Assembly (NCBI GenBank): GCA_964400625.1
Contig: CAYNUS010000005.1
Location: forward strand, 18,158 to 82,157
Reading direction: 5' to 3'
Origin: DYFX01 sp964400625
GTDB lineage: Bacteria > Patescibacteriota > Patescibacteriia > SG8-24 > DYFX01
DNA: 64,000 nt
The notes under the pieces are model-generated. The model saw only the letters and a program-made list of their open reading frames with translations, was not told the origin of the DNA and made no database searches. A program made the translations under genes and the position numbers. This document shows positions 8,518 to 15,992 of this stretch, in pieces (the first letter of the stretch is position 1; each line of letters opens with the position of its first letter).

Positions 8518-9633
8518 TCAGCGCGCGTAGGGAGGATGCGCATCGAGGGTGACCCGCGCCTCGAACGTGCCGGCGCCGCGCGCGACGAGGAGCCGCGCGA
8601 CATCGCCGACCCCGAGCGATTGGACGGCCTTGGCGAGCGTCCACTTCCCTTCCAGCTTCTTCCCGTTGACTTCAAGGATGATGTCGCCTTCCTGGAGCCC
8701 GGCCGAAGCGGCCGGCGCGCCCGGCAGGATGACGGCTTCGCCCGGTTCGTCGGTGCCGATGAGCGCTCCGTAGGCGTGCGCGAGCGACTTCTCGACCTTC
8801 AGCTCCGGCGTGATCGTGAAATAGCGGACGCCGAGGCGCGGCCGCGCGATGGCTCCGTAGCGTCGGTAGGATGCGACGACCTTGCGGACCTCGGAGACCG
8901 GAATCGCGAAACCGAGGCCTTGCGCGCCCTGTTCGACGGCGGTGTTCACGCCGATCACCTTGCCGTCGAGGTTCAGGAGCGGTCCGCCGGAGTTGCCGCT
9001 GTTGATGGCGGCATCGGTCTGCAGGAGCTCCTCGAGGCGCTCGAGGCCTCCCGTCACGTGGTCCTGGGCCTCCACGTCGCGGCCGACGCCGGAGAGGATG
9101 CCGCTCGTGACCGTGTTCGCGTACTTGCCGAGCGCGTTGCCGATGGCGACGGTCGTCTGGCCGAGGCGCAGCTTGTCGTCGGCTTCGAGCTGGAGGAACG
9201 GGAGCTTGACGCCTTCGATCTTCAGGAGCGCGAGGTCGTTCACCGGATCGATGTCGATGACCGCGGCGTCGAACGAGCGTCCGTCCGGCAAGATGGCCGT
9301 GAGCGCGACGCCGCGGCCTCGCGCGACGTGGCGATTCGTGACGATGAGCCCCTGCGCATCGATCAGGAAACCGGTACCCTGGCCGATCTCGAAGAACGCC
9401 CCGTCCTGCCCCTGCTGGCGGACGAGGATCGAGACGACCGCCGGCGATGCGTCCGCTACCGTCTTGATGATGCGTTCCTCTTCGCTCACCGGCGCGGCGG
9501 GGACGGCCTTCACGGCGGCGCCGGCGGGGACGACGAAGGCGGACCATGCGAGGTGGACCGAGACGGCGAGGACGGCGTTCATGGCGAGGAGCCCGATGAC
9601 GCGCTGGCGGCGGGATGCGGCGGAAATTTCCAT
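8518..9633 (-). CDS. HtrA/DegP-type serine protease with PDZ domain
   Basis: A 371-residue envelope quality-control protease. There is a membrane anchor or signal at about 12-40, then a trypsin-like domain with His102 (TNRHVA), Asp133 (NDLALLKI) and Ser215 (GNSGGPLL), and one PDZ domain at about 270-371 (GLQEGDIILEVNGKKLEG). The order and length match DegS/HtrA-type proteins with a single PDZ. It degrades or refolds misfolded exported proteins. The ATG at 9631-9633 follows a TTGCCC-17-TACAAT promoter by 9 nt. It heads the htrA, DUF4015, transglycosylase, G8 run of envelope genes. Confidence 0.93.
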   Translation of the reverse strand: MEISAASRRQRVIGLLAMNAVLAVSVHLAWSAFVVPAGAAVKAVPAAPVSEEERIIKTVADASPAVVSILVRQQGQDGAFFEIGQGTGFLIDAQGLIVTNRHVARGRGVALTAILPDGRSFDAAVIDIDPVNDLALLKIEGVKLPFLQLEADDKLRLGQTTVAIGNALGKYANTVTSGILSGVGRDVEAQDHVTGGLERLEELLQTDAAINSGNSGGPLLNLDGKVIGVNTAVEQGAQGLGFAIPVSEVRKVVASYRRYGAIARPRLGVRYFTITPELKVEKSLAHAYGALIGTDEPGEAVILPGAPAASAGLQEGDIILEVNGKKLEGKWTLAKAVQSLGVGDVARLLVARGAGTFEARVTLDAHPPYAR

Positions 9634-9642
9634 AGTGCCCTC

Positions 9643-9671
9643 ATTGTACCGTCCGCGCACCACAGGGGCAA
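9643..9671 (-). promoter_or_regulatory. htrA promoter, leaderless
   Basis: TTGCCC (9666-9671), a 17-bp spacer and TACAAT (9643-9648) on the minus strand. The gap to the ATG is 9 nt. The -35 begins 7 bp past the T-tract of the preceding terminator. Confidence 0.75.
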
Positions 9672-9678
9672 TCGGACG

Positions 9679-9702
9679 AAAAAAGCAGGCTATGAGGCCT
9701 GC
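9679..9702 (-). terminator. terminator with stop codon in its loop
   Basis: GCAGGC, loop CTCATA, GCCTGC, then six T on the minus strand. The TAG stop of the 9690-10190 gene lies at the loop/stem border. Confidence 0.75.
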
Positions 9703-10190
9703 TGACGGAGCTCCGGGATGGAGAAGAAGACGCGGACGATGCGCGACGAGTACCCCATCTCGAGGACGGAGGCGTCGCGCAGCTTCTTGTAGGAAAGGCT
9801 GCCGCCGGGGACGAACTGGCCGAAGAGGAGACCGTGGTCCGGGACATGCGTGCCGGCGAAGAACATGATGAAGCGTTCCTCAGCGATCTCCCCCGAGGGT
9901 TTCGGGCCGACCCGAAGCGCTTCGTACTCCCCGTGGACCGGGTCGCGGAGCTTCAGGACGTATCGGGCGGTCTGGGTCTGGACGTAGAAGGTCTGTCCGA
10001 CTTCCAGCTGTGCGGCAAGGAGCGAGCCGGCCGGAGGCGCGTAGGGCGGAGCGGCCGGTTCCGGGAGCGCGGCCACGTCCAGGGCGGCGGACGAGGTTTC
10101 CGGCGCGCGCTTCCGCCACAGGACGGCGCAGACGGAGAGCGTCAGGACCGCGGCCGTGAAGGCCATGAGCAGGGCGAGAGATACGGGCAT
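9690..10190 (-). CDS. single-pass membrane protein (166 aa), unknown
   Basis: The start chosen at 10188-10190 puts a hydrophobic segment at about residues 2-25 (VSLALLMAFTAAVLTLSV), followed by a proline/alanine linker. A soluble domain at about 65-166 follows, rich in beta strands (VGQTFYVQTQTARYVLKLRDPVHGEYEALR is typical, given here only as a region). The N-in, C-out topology suggests an extracytoplasmic or membrane-proximal beta domain. A purine-rich AAAGGGGT lies 4 nt before the ATG. A longer frame adds 20 residues upstream, but the bidirectional promoter at 10222-10272 sits there, so the shorter start is preferred. The family is not recognised. Confidence 0.65.
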   Translation of the reverse strand: MPVSLALLMAFTAAVLTLSVCAVLWRKRAPETSSAALDVAALPEPAAPPYAPPAGSLLAAQLEVGQTFYVQTQTARYVLKLRDPVHGEYEALRVGPKPSGEIAEERFIMFFAGTHVPDHGLLFGQFVPGGSLSYKKLRDASVLEMGYSSRIVRVFFSIPELRQQAS

Positions 10191-10221
10191 CGGACCCCTT
10201 TCGACGCGAGGCGTCCGGATG

Positions 10222-10250
10222 ACCGTAGCCGATTCCGGCGCGATTGTCAA
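10222..10250 (-). promoter_or_regulatory. minus-side half of a bidirectional promoter
   Basis: TTGACA (10245-10250), a 17-bp spacer and TACGGT (10222-10227) on the minus strand, with a leader of about 25 nt to the ATG at 10190. Its -35 overlaps the plus-side -35 by 5 bp. Confidence 0.65.
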
Positions 10251-10272
10251 TGCTCCCGTCGCGTGGTACGAT
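10244..10272 (+). promoter_or_regulatory. plus-side half of a bidirectional promoter
   Basis: TTGTCA (10244-10249), a 17-bp spacer and TGG-TACGAT (10267-10272). The gap to the ATG at 10283 is 10 nt, so the message should be near-leaderless. Confidence 0.75.
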
Positions 10273-10282
10273 GCGAGCGCCT

Positions 10283-11686
10283 ATGAAGAGATTTTCCCTT
10301 ATTTTCCTCCAGATTTCCCTGCTCGCGAGCGTCATCCCGATGCGCGCATCCGCCTTCGACGCGAACGTCGTGCTCTCCGACCGCGAGCTCCTCACGGTCG
10401 ACGTCCCGGCGGGGTTCTCCCAGGCGTTCCTGGAGTCCCGCGGCGGCGCGCTCGCCAAGATGACGTTCAGGGACGATCTCATCGACGGTTCCATGAAGAA
10501 GCCGGGCGACCTCATCGATCTCTACGGCCGGATCTTCGGCGTGAACCCCCGCTATCTCCTCGCGCTCATCCAGAAGGAGCAGAGCCTCGTGACCGACAAG
10601 AACCCCTCGCAGTGCCAGATCGACTGGGCCGCCGGCTACGGACGTCCGGACGGGTCGACCTGCGCCACCGAGCACCCTTCGCGCGGCTTCGCGCGCCAGA
10701 TCGCCAACGCCGCCGCTTTCGTGCAGTGCTTCTATGAGGATTCGACCGACAAGTGCGGAAGCCGTCGGACCTTCGGCTACTTCCCCGGCCGCGCGACCGT
10801 CATCGACGGCCAGCCGGTCACCCCGGGCAACGCCGCGACCGCGATGCTCTACACGTACACGCCGCATCTCCACGGCAACCAGAACCTGGTGAAGCTCTGG
10901 AGCAACTGGTTCTCGCTCGGATATCCCGACGGCTCCGTGCTCAAGGGGCCGGATGATTCCGTCTACCTGATCCAGGGCGGCTTGAAACGCCGGTTCGCCA
11001 ACAACGGCGCGCTCAGGACGCGCGTCGACGCCACGCGCATCATCCCCGTCTCGTCGTCGGTCCTCGCCGGTTTCGAGGAAGGCGCCGCCATCAAGTTCTC
11101 CGACTACACCCTCGTGCGCGTCCCGTCCGGGACGGTCTACCTGCTCGTCGGCGACCGCAAGCGCCCCATCGAATCGATGGAGGTCTTCCGTTCGATCGGT
11201 TTCAACCCGGAGGAGATCGACGAGGTGGAGGAGGCCGACCTCGAACCGTACGCCGAGGGCGACCTCATCACGCTCAAGAGCGCGTACCCGACCGGCACCC
11301 TGCTCCAGAACAACAAGACGGGCGGCGTCTACTTCGTCGAGAACGGCGTGAAGCGCCCGATCGTCTCGGCCGAGATCATGAAGATCAACTGGCCCAACAA
11401 GAAGATCTCCGCCATCTCCCCCGCCGCGCTCGAGAAGTACCCGAGCGCCGAGCCGGTCAAGTTCCGCGACGGAGAGCTGATCACGAGCCCCGGCTCGCAG
11501 AAGGCCGTCTACGTCGTCTCGAACGGCATGCGCCGCCCCATCGTCTCGGGCGAGGCGTTCGAACAGCTGGGCTATTCCTGGAAGCGCATCATCTACACCT
11601 CCGACGACGCCGTGAACCTCCACCCGCTCGGCGAGCCCGTCACGTCGCTCCCGACCGCCGCCGGTTCGCAGGTCGCCTCCCGCTGA
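10283..11686 (+). CDS. exported lysozyme-like protein with C-terminal surface repeats
   Basis: A 467-residue exported protein. The signal peptide is about 1-24. Residues 75-215 resemble a lysozyme-like fold: NPRYLLALIQKEQSLV places a candidate catalytic Glu at 99, followed by DWAAGYGRPDG and GFARQIANAA. Residues 217-453 hold four copies of a 55-65-residue repeat with core VYLIxxGxKRxI/F and a following GxxI strand; the same repeat type occurs in the G8 protein at 3088-5712. These repeats probably bind wall or surface glycan. The ATG at 10283 follows a consensus promoter by 10 nt; an upstream in-frame TTG would overlap the -35 and is rejected. Peptidoglycan hydrolysis is inferred from the fold motif only. 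Confidence 0.8.
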   Translation: MKRFSLIFLQISLLASVIPMRASAFDANVVLSDRELLTVDVPAGFSQAFLESRGGALAKMTFRDDLIDGSMKKPGDLIDLYGRIFGVNPRYLLALIQKEQSLVTDKNPSQCQIDWAAGYGRPDGSTCATEHPSRGFARQIANAAAFVQCFYEDSTDKCGSRRTFGYFPGRATVIDGQPVTPGNAATAMLYTYTPHLHGNQNLVKLWSNWFSLGYPDGSVLKGPDDSVYLIQGGLKRRFANNGALRTRVDATRIIPVSSSVLAGFEEGAAIKFSDYTLVRVPSGTVYLLVGDRKRPIESMEVFRSIGFNPEEIDEVEEADLEPYAEGDLITLKSAYPTGTLLQNNKTGGVYFVENGVKRPIVSAEIMKINWPNKKISAISPAALEKYPSAEPVKFRDGELITSPGSQKAVYVVSNGMRRPIVSGEAFEQLGYSWKRIIYTSDDAVNLHPLGEPVTSLPTAAGSQVASR

Positions 11687-11687
11687 T

Positions 11688-12482
11688 ATGCCGATCGTCT
11701 TCGCCGCCGTCGTCCCGCACTCTCCGGTGCTCGTGCCTTCCGTCGGGAAGGAGCATTTGAAGAAGCTGAAGAAGACCGTCGCCGCGATGAAGCGCCTCGA
11801 GCACGATCTCTACGCCTCGCATCCGGACACCATCCTCGTCGTCTCGCCGCACGGCCCGGTCGAAGCGGAGCATTTCACGCTCGACCTCAACGAGAAGTAC
11901 GTCTGCGACCTGAAGGACTTCGGCGTCTTCGACGTCGAGGTGGGCTGCCGCGCCGACATGCGCCTCATCAGCGCGCTCAAGGAGCATCTCGAGGACAAGG
12001 ACCTGCCGTTCATGCTGCGCTCCGAGCCCGGCCTCGATTACGGCGTCGTGGTACCCCTCACCTATCTCGCCGGGCATCTCCAGAAGTATTCCGTCCTGCC
12101 GATCTATCCGGCGCTCCTCCCGGCCAAGACGCACTTCGAGTTCGGCCAAGCCATCCAGGAGGTGCTCATGCATTCGGACCGCCGCGTCGCCGTCATCGCG
12201 TCGGCCGACCTGTCGCACCGCCTCACGCGCGGCGCGCCCGCCGGGTACTCGCCGTACGGCCGCAAGTTCGACGAGAAGATCCTGACCCTCATCAAGGAGC
12301 GGAAGCATTCCGCCTTCCTGACCTTCGAGCCGGAACTCGCCTCCAAGGCCGCCCAATGCGGATTGCCGCCGCTCACCATCTTCTCGGGCATCCTCGACGG
12401 CATCGACGTCGCGCCGGAAGTCCTGTCCTACGAGAGCCCGTTCGGCATCGGCCTCGCGACCGTCCATTACGCCTTCGCCTGA
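11688..12482 (+). CDS. LigB/AMMECR1-partner (MEMO-like) family protein
   Basis: A 264-residue protein of the class III extradiol dioxygenase (LigB) superfamily, close to the B component of the AmmeMemoRadiSam set. It keeps PHSPVLVP near the N-terminus (His11), VVSPHGP at about 50, and IASADLSHRLTRGAPAGYSP around 165-185, positions that in the family hold metal-binding His and Asp residues. The radical-SAM and AMMECR1 partners are not in this window. It starts one base after the stop of the lysozyme-like gene, so it is co-transcribed with it. The substrate is unknown, and ring-cleavage activity should not be assumed. Confidence 0.8.
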   Translation: MPIVFAAVVPHSPVLVPSVGKEHLKKLKKTVAAMKRLEHDLYASHPDTILVVSPHGPVEAEHFTLDLNEKYVCDLKDFGVFDVEVGCRADMRLISALKEHLEDKDLPFMLRSEPGLDYGVVVPLTYLAGHLQKYSVLPIYPALLPAKTHFEFGQAIQEVLMHSDRRVAVIASADLSHRLTRGAPAGYSPYGRKFDEKILTLIKERKHSAFLTFEPELASKAAQCGLPPLTIFSGILDGIDVAPEVLSYESPFGIGLATVHYAFA

Positions 12483-12485
12483 CCT

Positions 12486-12893
12486 ATGGAAGGCATCGGC
12501 GGCATCATCCGGCGGAAGTCCACCGACGACGCGAAGAAGAAGCCGGGCAAGCTCGGCCAGCTGCCGGGGCTCGAGACGCCGGAGACGCGCAAGGAGCGCT
12601 ACATGCATTCCGAGGCGCACGTGCTCGCGGCCGAGGTCAGCGCGCACTTCGGCGAACGCAAGAAGTTCGCGGCGTACCTCGCGGTCATCCGCCGGATGGG
12701 CGTCCCGCAGGCGCGTACGCTCTTCTCCTCCATCAAGTCCGGCGACGCCAACGTGGCGAACCCGCGGAAGTTCTTCATGTGGACCTCGAAACGGGAACCG
12801 AAGGCGAAGGCGCCGAAGGCGCCGCGCGCCGCGCGGAAGCCCCGGAAGAAGCCCGACGGCAAGCAGCTTGACATGAACGGATTTTTAGGCTAA
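12486..12893 (+). CDS. conserved hypothetical basic protein (135 aa)
   Basis: A soluble protein with a central helical region (HSEAHVLAAEVSAHFGERKK, then FAAYLAVIRRMG) and a lysine/alanine/proline-rich basic tail (KAKAPKAPRAARKPRKK). The tail suggests binding to nucleic acid or to an acidic protein. It begins 3 bases after the LigB-like gene and precedes peptide deformylase. The def promoter (TTGACA at 12868, TAATTT at 12891) is encoded within its last codons and stop, so its 3' end has a double role. No family name can be given safely. Confidence 0.7.
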   Translation: MEGIGGIIRRKSTDDAKKKPGKLGQLPGLETPETRKERYMHSEAHVLAAEVSAHFGERKKFAAYLAVIRRMGVPQARTLFSSIKSGDANVANPRKFFMWTSKREPKAKAPKAPRAARKPRKKPDGKQLDMNGFLG

Positions 12894-12896
12894 TTT
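12868..12896 (+). promoter_or_regulatory. def promoter inside the preceding gene
   Basis: TTGACA (12868-12873), a 17-bp spacer and TAATTT (12891-12896). The -10 includes the TAA stop of the upstream gene. The ATGs at 12903 and 12906 lie 6 and 9 nt downstream, which predicts a leaderless def message. Confidence 0.75.
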
Positions 12897-12902
12897 GAGC
12901 GC

Positions 12903-13370
12903 ATGATGCTGCCGATCCTCACCCTCCCGAACCCGCAGCTCCGCCAGCGGTCGGAAGAGGTCGACCCCAAGATCATCAAGACCCCGGAATTCCAGTCGTG
13001 GCTCGACGACCTGATCGAGACGATGTGGAAGGCCGACGGCGTCGGCATCGCCGCGCCGCAGGTGGGCCGCCCCATCCGCGTGTTCATCGCGGTCGACGGC
13101 AAGACGCCGCACGTGGTCATCAACCCGGTCGTGACCGGGAAGTCTTGGCGCATGGAAGACGGCGAGGAAGGCTGCCTGTCGGTGCCGGGCAAGTACGGCG
13201 TCGTGCGCCGCTACCGCAGCTTCAGGATCAAGGCGCTCGACCGCGAAGGCAAGAGGACCGTCCATGAGCCGACCGGCTTCTTCGCGCGCGTCCTCCAGCA
13301 CGAGCTCGACCATCTCGACGGCGTGCTCTTCATCGACCGCGCCAAGAAGATCGTGAACATCCAGCTGTAA
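12903..13370 (+). CDS. def: peptide deformylase
   Basis: Removes the formyl group from nascent N-terminal methionine. All three family motifs are present: GVGIAAPQVG (motif 1), EEGCLSVPG (motif 2, metal Cys) and QHELDHLDGVLF (motif 3, HExxH metal site). The length of 155 residues is normal for a minimal deformylase. Two adjacent ATGs (12903, 12906) could serve as start. The second fits the 9-nt leaderless spacing seen elsewhere, and the first would coincide with the predicted transcription start. It is followed 6 bases later by fmt, the enzyme that adds the formyl group to initiator tRNA. Confidence 0.96.
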   Translation: MMLPILTLPNPQLRQRSEEVDPKIIKTPEFQSWLDDLIETMWKADGVGIAAPQVGRPIRVFIAVDGKTPHVVINPVVTGKSWRMEDGEEGCLSVPGKYGVVRRYRSFRIKALDREGKRTVHEPTGFFARVLQHELDHLDGVLFIDRAKKIVNIQL

Positions 13371-13376
13371 TCCCCC

Positions 13377-14348
13377 ATGCCGAAGGAACCCCGCAAGATC
13401 GTCTTCTTCGGCACGTCGGACTTCGCCGTCCCGATCCTCGAACGGCTGCATGCCGACGGGGATTTTTCGGTCGTCGAAGTCGTGACCCAGCCGGACAAGC
13501 CCGCCGGACGCAAGCGCGTCCTGACCGCGCCGCCCGTGAAGCGCGCCGCGGAGACCTTGGGCCTCAAGGTCTGGCAGCCGGAGAAGATCAGGGATGAGGC
13601 GGCCTTCGCGCATCTTTCCGGACTCGACGCCGAAGCGTTCGTCGTGGTCGCCTACGGCAAGATCTTGCCGAAACGCGTGCTCGAGATCCCTCCGTCCGGA
13701 GGCGTGAACGTCCACGGCTCCATCCTCCCCTTCTACCGCGGCGCGAGCCCGATCAGCGCGGCCATCGCGGCCGGCGAGAAGGAGACCGGCGTCACGGTCA
13801 TGGTGATGGACGAGAAGATGGACGAAGGCCCCATGCTCGCCGTCGAGAAACTGCCGATCGGCGGCGACGACACGGCCGAGACGCTCTCGCGGAAGCTTTC
13901 GGACCTCGCGGCCGGCATGATCGCGCCGACCCTGAAGCTCTATCTCGAAGGCCACCTGAAACCCGAGCCCCAGGACCACGCCGCGGCGACCTACACCAAG
14001 ATCCTCGCGCGCGAGGACGGCCGCATCGACTGGTCGAAGGGCGCCGTCGAGATCGAGCGCTTCATCCGCGCCATGCGTCCGTGGCCGGAGGCGCACGCGC
14101 TCTGGACCCGCAAGGGCCTGCCGCTCAAGGTGACGCTCAAGAAGGCGCCGGTGATGAGCGCGACGGCCAAGTGCGACGCGGCCGGCAGGCCCGGCACGGT
14201 CTGCAAGCTGTCCGACGGCACGATCGGCGTGAACTGCGGCGAAGGATCGCTCCAGCTCCAGGAACTCCAGCTCGAAGGCAAGACCGCGATGGACGCGAAG
14301 AGCTTCCTGAACGGCTACGCGGATTTCGTCGGCGCGCAGCTCGAATAA
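13377..14348 (+). CDS. fmt: methionyl-tRNA formyltransferase
   Basis: Transfers a formyl group from 10-formyl-tetrahydrofolate to Met-tRNA(fMet). The 323-residue protein has the N-terminal formyltransferase domain (FFGTSDFAVPILERL; the catalytic loop VNVHGSILPFYRGASP, where the usual SLLP is SILP) and a C-terminal OB-like domain from about 205 (YTKILAREDGRIDW). The length matches the family. It forms a pair with def and ends in a strong terminator at 14349-14375. Confidence 0.96.
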   Translation: MPKEPRKIVFFGTSDFAVPILERLHADGDFSVVEVVTQPDKPAGRKRVLTAPPVKRAAETLGLKVWQPEKIRDEAAFAHLSGLDAEAFVVVAYGKILPKRVLEIPPSGGVNVHGSILPFYRGASPISAAIAAGEKETGVTVMVMDEKMDEGPMLAVEKLPIGGDDTAETLSRKLSDLAAGMIAPTLKLYLEGHLKPEPQDHAAATYTKILAREDGRIDWSKGAVEIERFIRAMRPWPEAHALWTRKGLPLKVTLKKAPVMSATAKCDAAGRPGTVCKLSDGTIGVNCGEGSLQLQELQLEGKTAMDAKSFLNGYADFVGAQLE

Positions 14349-14375
14349 AAACCGCCTCGGTCGAGGCGGTTTTTT
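14349..14375 (+). terminator. fmt intrinsic terminator
   Basis: ACCGCCTCG and CGAGGCGGT form a near-perfect 9-bp stem starting 3 bases past the fmt stop, followed by five T. Confidence 0.85.
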
Positions 14376-14380
14376 GATCC

Positions 14381-14472
14381 GTCATTCCGAGCGAGGCATT
14401 CCAGCCGAGCGGCAGGAATCGCTTTTCGCCAGGGATCCCTGCCGCCGCGCCGGAAGCGCGGCTCGGGATGAC
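14381..14472. repeat. REP-like palindromic intergenic element
   Basis: The outer ends GTCATTCCGAGC (14381) and GCTCGGGATGAC (to 14472) are imperfect inverted repeats. An inner pair, GCGGCAGG and CCTGCCGC, forms a second stem. The layout resembles short dispersed palindromic repeats of many bacterial genomes. Here it fills the gap between the convergent fmt and O-antigen-ligase genes. Confidence 0.6.
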
Positions 14473-14477
14473 ATGAC

Positions 14478-15992
14478 TCATATCAGCTTCGGCGGTTCCG
14501 CGTGTTCCGGCGGCTCCTGCTCCTGGGCGGCGTGGAGGCCGATGATGACGAGGGCCAGGAAGCCCCAGCCGAGCGGATGGTTCACGTACGGCGTGAAGAT
14601 GTTGGCGACGATGAAGGCGAGGAAGGAAAGCATCAGGCCCGCCGCGAGCAGGCGGTCGGTGCCGCGCGCGGTACCGATCGTCCTCCAGAAGAAGAGGCCG
14701 ATCCTCCACCAGAGCCAGACGACCGCGAGCACGCCGAGGAGGCCCGTCTTCAGCCAGATCTCGAGGTACTGCCATTCGATGGCGCCGGTCGTGACGTAGC
14801 CGCCCGGGTGAAGGCTGATGACGCGCGGGTCGTCCGAGCGATAGCGGATGGTGGCGCCGAAGCCGGACCCGAGGACCGGCGCCTTGGCGATGCCGGCGCG
14901 CAGGGGCTCGATCTGGTTCCAGCGGCTCGAGACGGCGGCGTCGGAGGCGTCGGTAAGGCGTCCGCCGTACGCGCTCCAGGCGGCAGCGCCCGTGGAACGC
15001 TCCGGGAACGGGAAGAGCGCCGTGAGCGCGAGCGCGCCGCCGGCGAGGGCCAGGGTGACGAGGACCGTGCCGAAGAAGCCGCCGATGCGCCGGAGCGGCA
15101 CGATCTCCTTCCGGACGAAGACCGGCAGCATGAAGGCCGAGGCGACGGCCGCGCCGAGCCAGAAGCTCCTCGAAAGGCTGAGCAGGAACGCGGCGGAGGC
15201 GAGCGCGGTCCAAAGCAGGATCTTGCGCCGTCCGTACTCCCAAGCGAGCATGGTACCGATGAAGACGGCTGGCAGGAGGAAGACGTCGGAAGCCGAGAAG
15301 ACCCGCACCGCTCCGCCCGGGAGCATCGTGATCTCGCCCAGGCGCAGCACGCGCTGCCAGTCGAAGATGTCCTTCAGGATGAAGCCGAACTGGTGCGAGA
15401 AGAGGTACAGCGCGAGCAGGCTCTTCACGGAGAGCCAGGCGACCGCTCCGACCAGGGAGCGCGTGAGCCAGGCGAAGGCTTCGCGTCCGGCGAAGAGGTC
15501 GAGGCCGATCGGGATGAGGAGGAGGAAGGCGTAGCCGTTGGCGTCATTGAAGACCGCGCCGAACGATGCGCCTTCCGCCAGCCCGCGCGTGGCGGCCAAG
15601 GCGAGCGCGGCGATGAGGAGGAGGAGCGGCGCCGAGACGTTGGCATGGCGGAAATGCAGGATGCGCGAACAGCCGCGGGCGGCGTGGACGATCCAGCCGA
15701 GGACGAGCACGGCGAAAAGCGCCATGCGGAGCGACAGCGGGAATCCCATGATCTCGGCCGAGAACAGGCGCCCATGCGTGCCGACGATCATCTCGGCCAT
15801 GAGGAGCGCGTAGAGCCAGCGCAGGTCGGTCAGCGCCATGGCGACCGCCAGGATCGCGAGGACGGCGAGCGCGGCGGCGCCGATTTCCGGGCGGAGCCAG
15901 CCGAGGAACGACAAGCATTCCGCCGCCATGCAGAGCAGGAAGACGGTGACGGGAAGCCGCGAGGTCAGCGCCTGGCGCGTGCCGAGTTCCAT
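14478..15992 (-). CDS. O-antigen ligase-like membrane protein (Wzy/WaaL type)
   Basis: A 504-residue protein with about 11-12 membrane segments and one large extracytoplasmic loop at about 310-390 (SSRWNQIEPLRAGIAKAPVLGSGFG region, given as location). This is typical of the O-antigen ligase/polymerase superfamily, including the PVLGSGFG motif found in the loop of this family. It would polymerise or ligate lipid-linked glycan outside the membrane. The start (15990-15992) overlaps the preceding glycosyltransferase gene by 28 bp. It is the last gene of the flippase, GT4, GT2, GT2, ligase operon, followed by a REP-like palindrome. Confidence 0.82.
   Translation of the reverse strand: MELGTRQALTSRLPVTVFLLCMAAECLSFLGWLRPEIGAAALAVLAILAVAMALTDLRWLYALLMAEMIVGTHGRLFSAEIMGFPLSLRMALFAVLVLGWIVHAARGCSRILHFRHANVSAPLLLLIAALALAATRGLAEGASFGAVFNDANGYAFLLLIPIGLDLFAGREAFAWLTRSLVGAVAWLSVKSLLALYLFSHQFGFILKDIFDWQRVLRLGEITMLPGGAVRVFSASDVFLLPAVFIGTMLAWEYGRRKILLWTALASAAFLLSLSRSFWLGAAVASAFMLPVFVRKEIVPLRRIGGFFGTVLVTLALAGGALALTALFPFPERSTGAAAWSAYGGRLTDASDAAVSSRWNQIEPLRAGIAKAPVLGSGFGATIRYRSDDPRVISLHPGGYVTTGAIEWQYLEIWLKTGLLGVLAVVWLWWRIGLFFWRTIGTARGTDRLLAAGLMLSFLAFIVANIFTPYVNHPLGWGFLALVIIGLHAAQEQEPPEHAEPPKLI

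Noticed and set aside
10244..10282. TTG start upstream of the lysozyme-like gene
   Set aside because: It coincides with the -35 box and would hide the signal peptide that begins MKRFSLIF.
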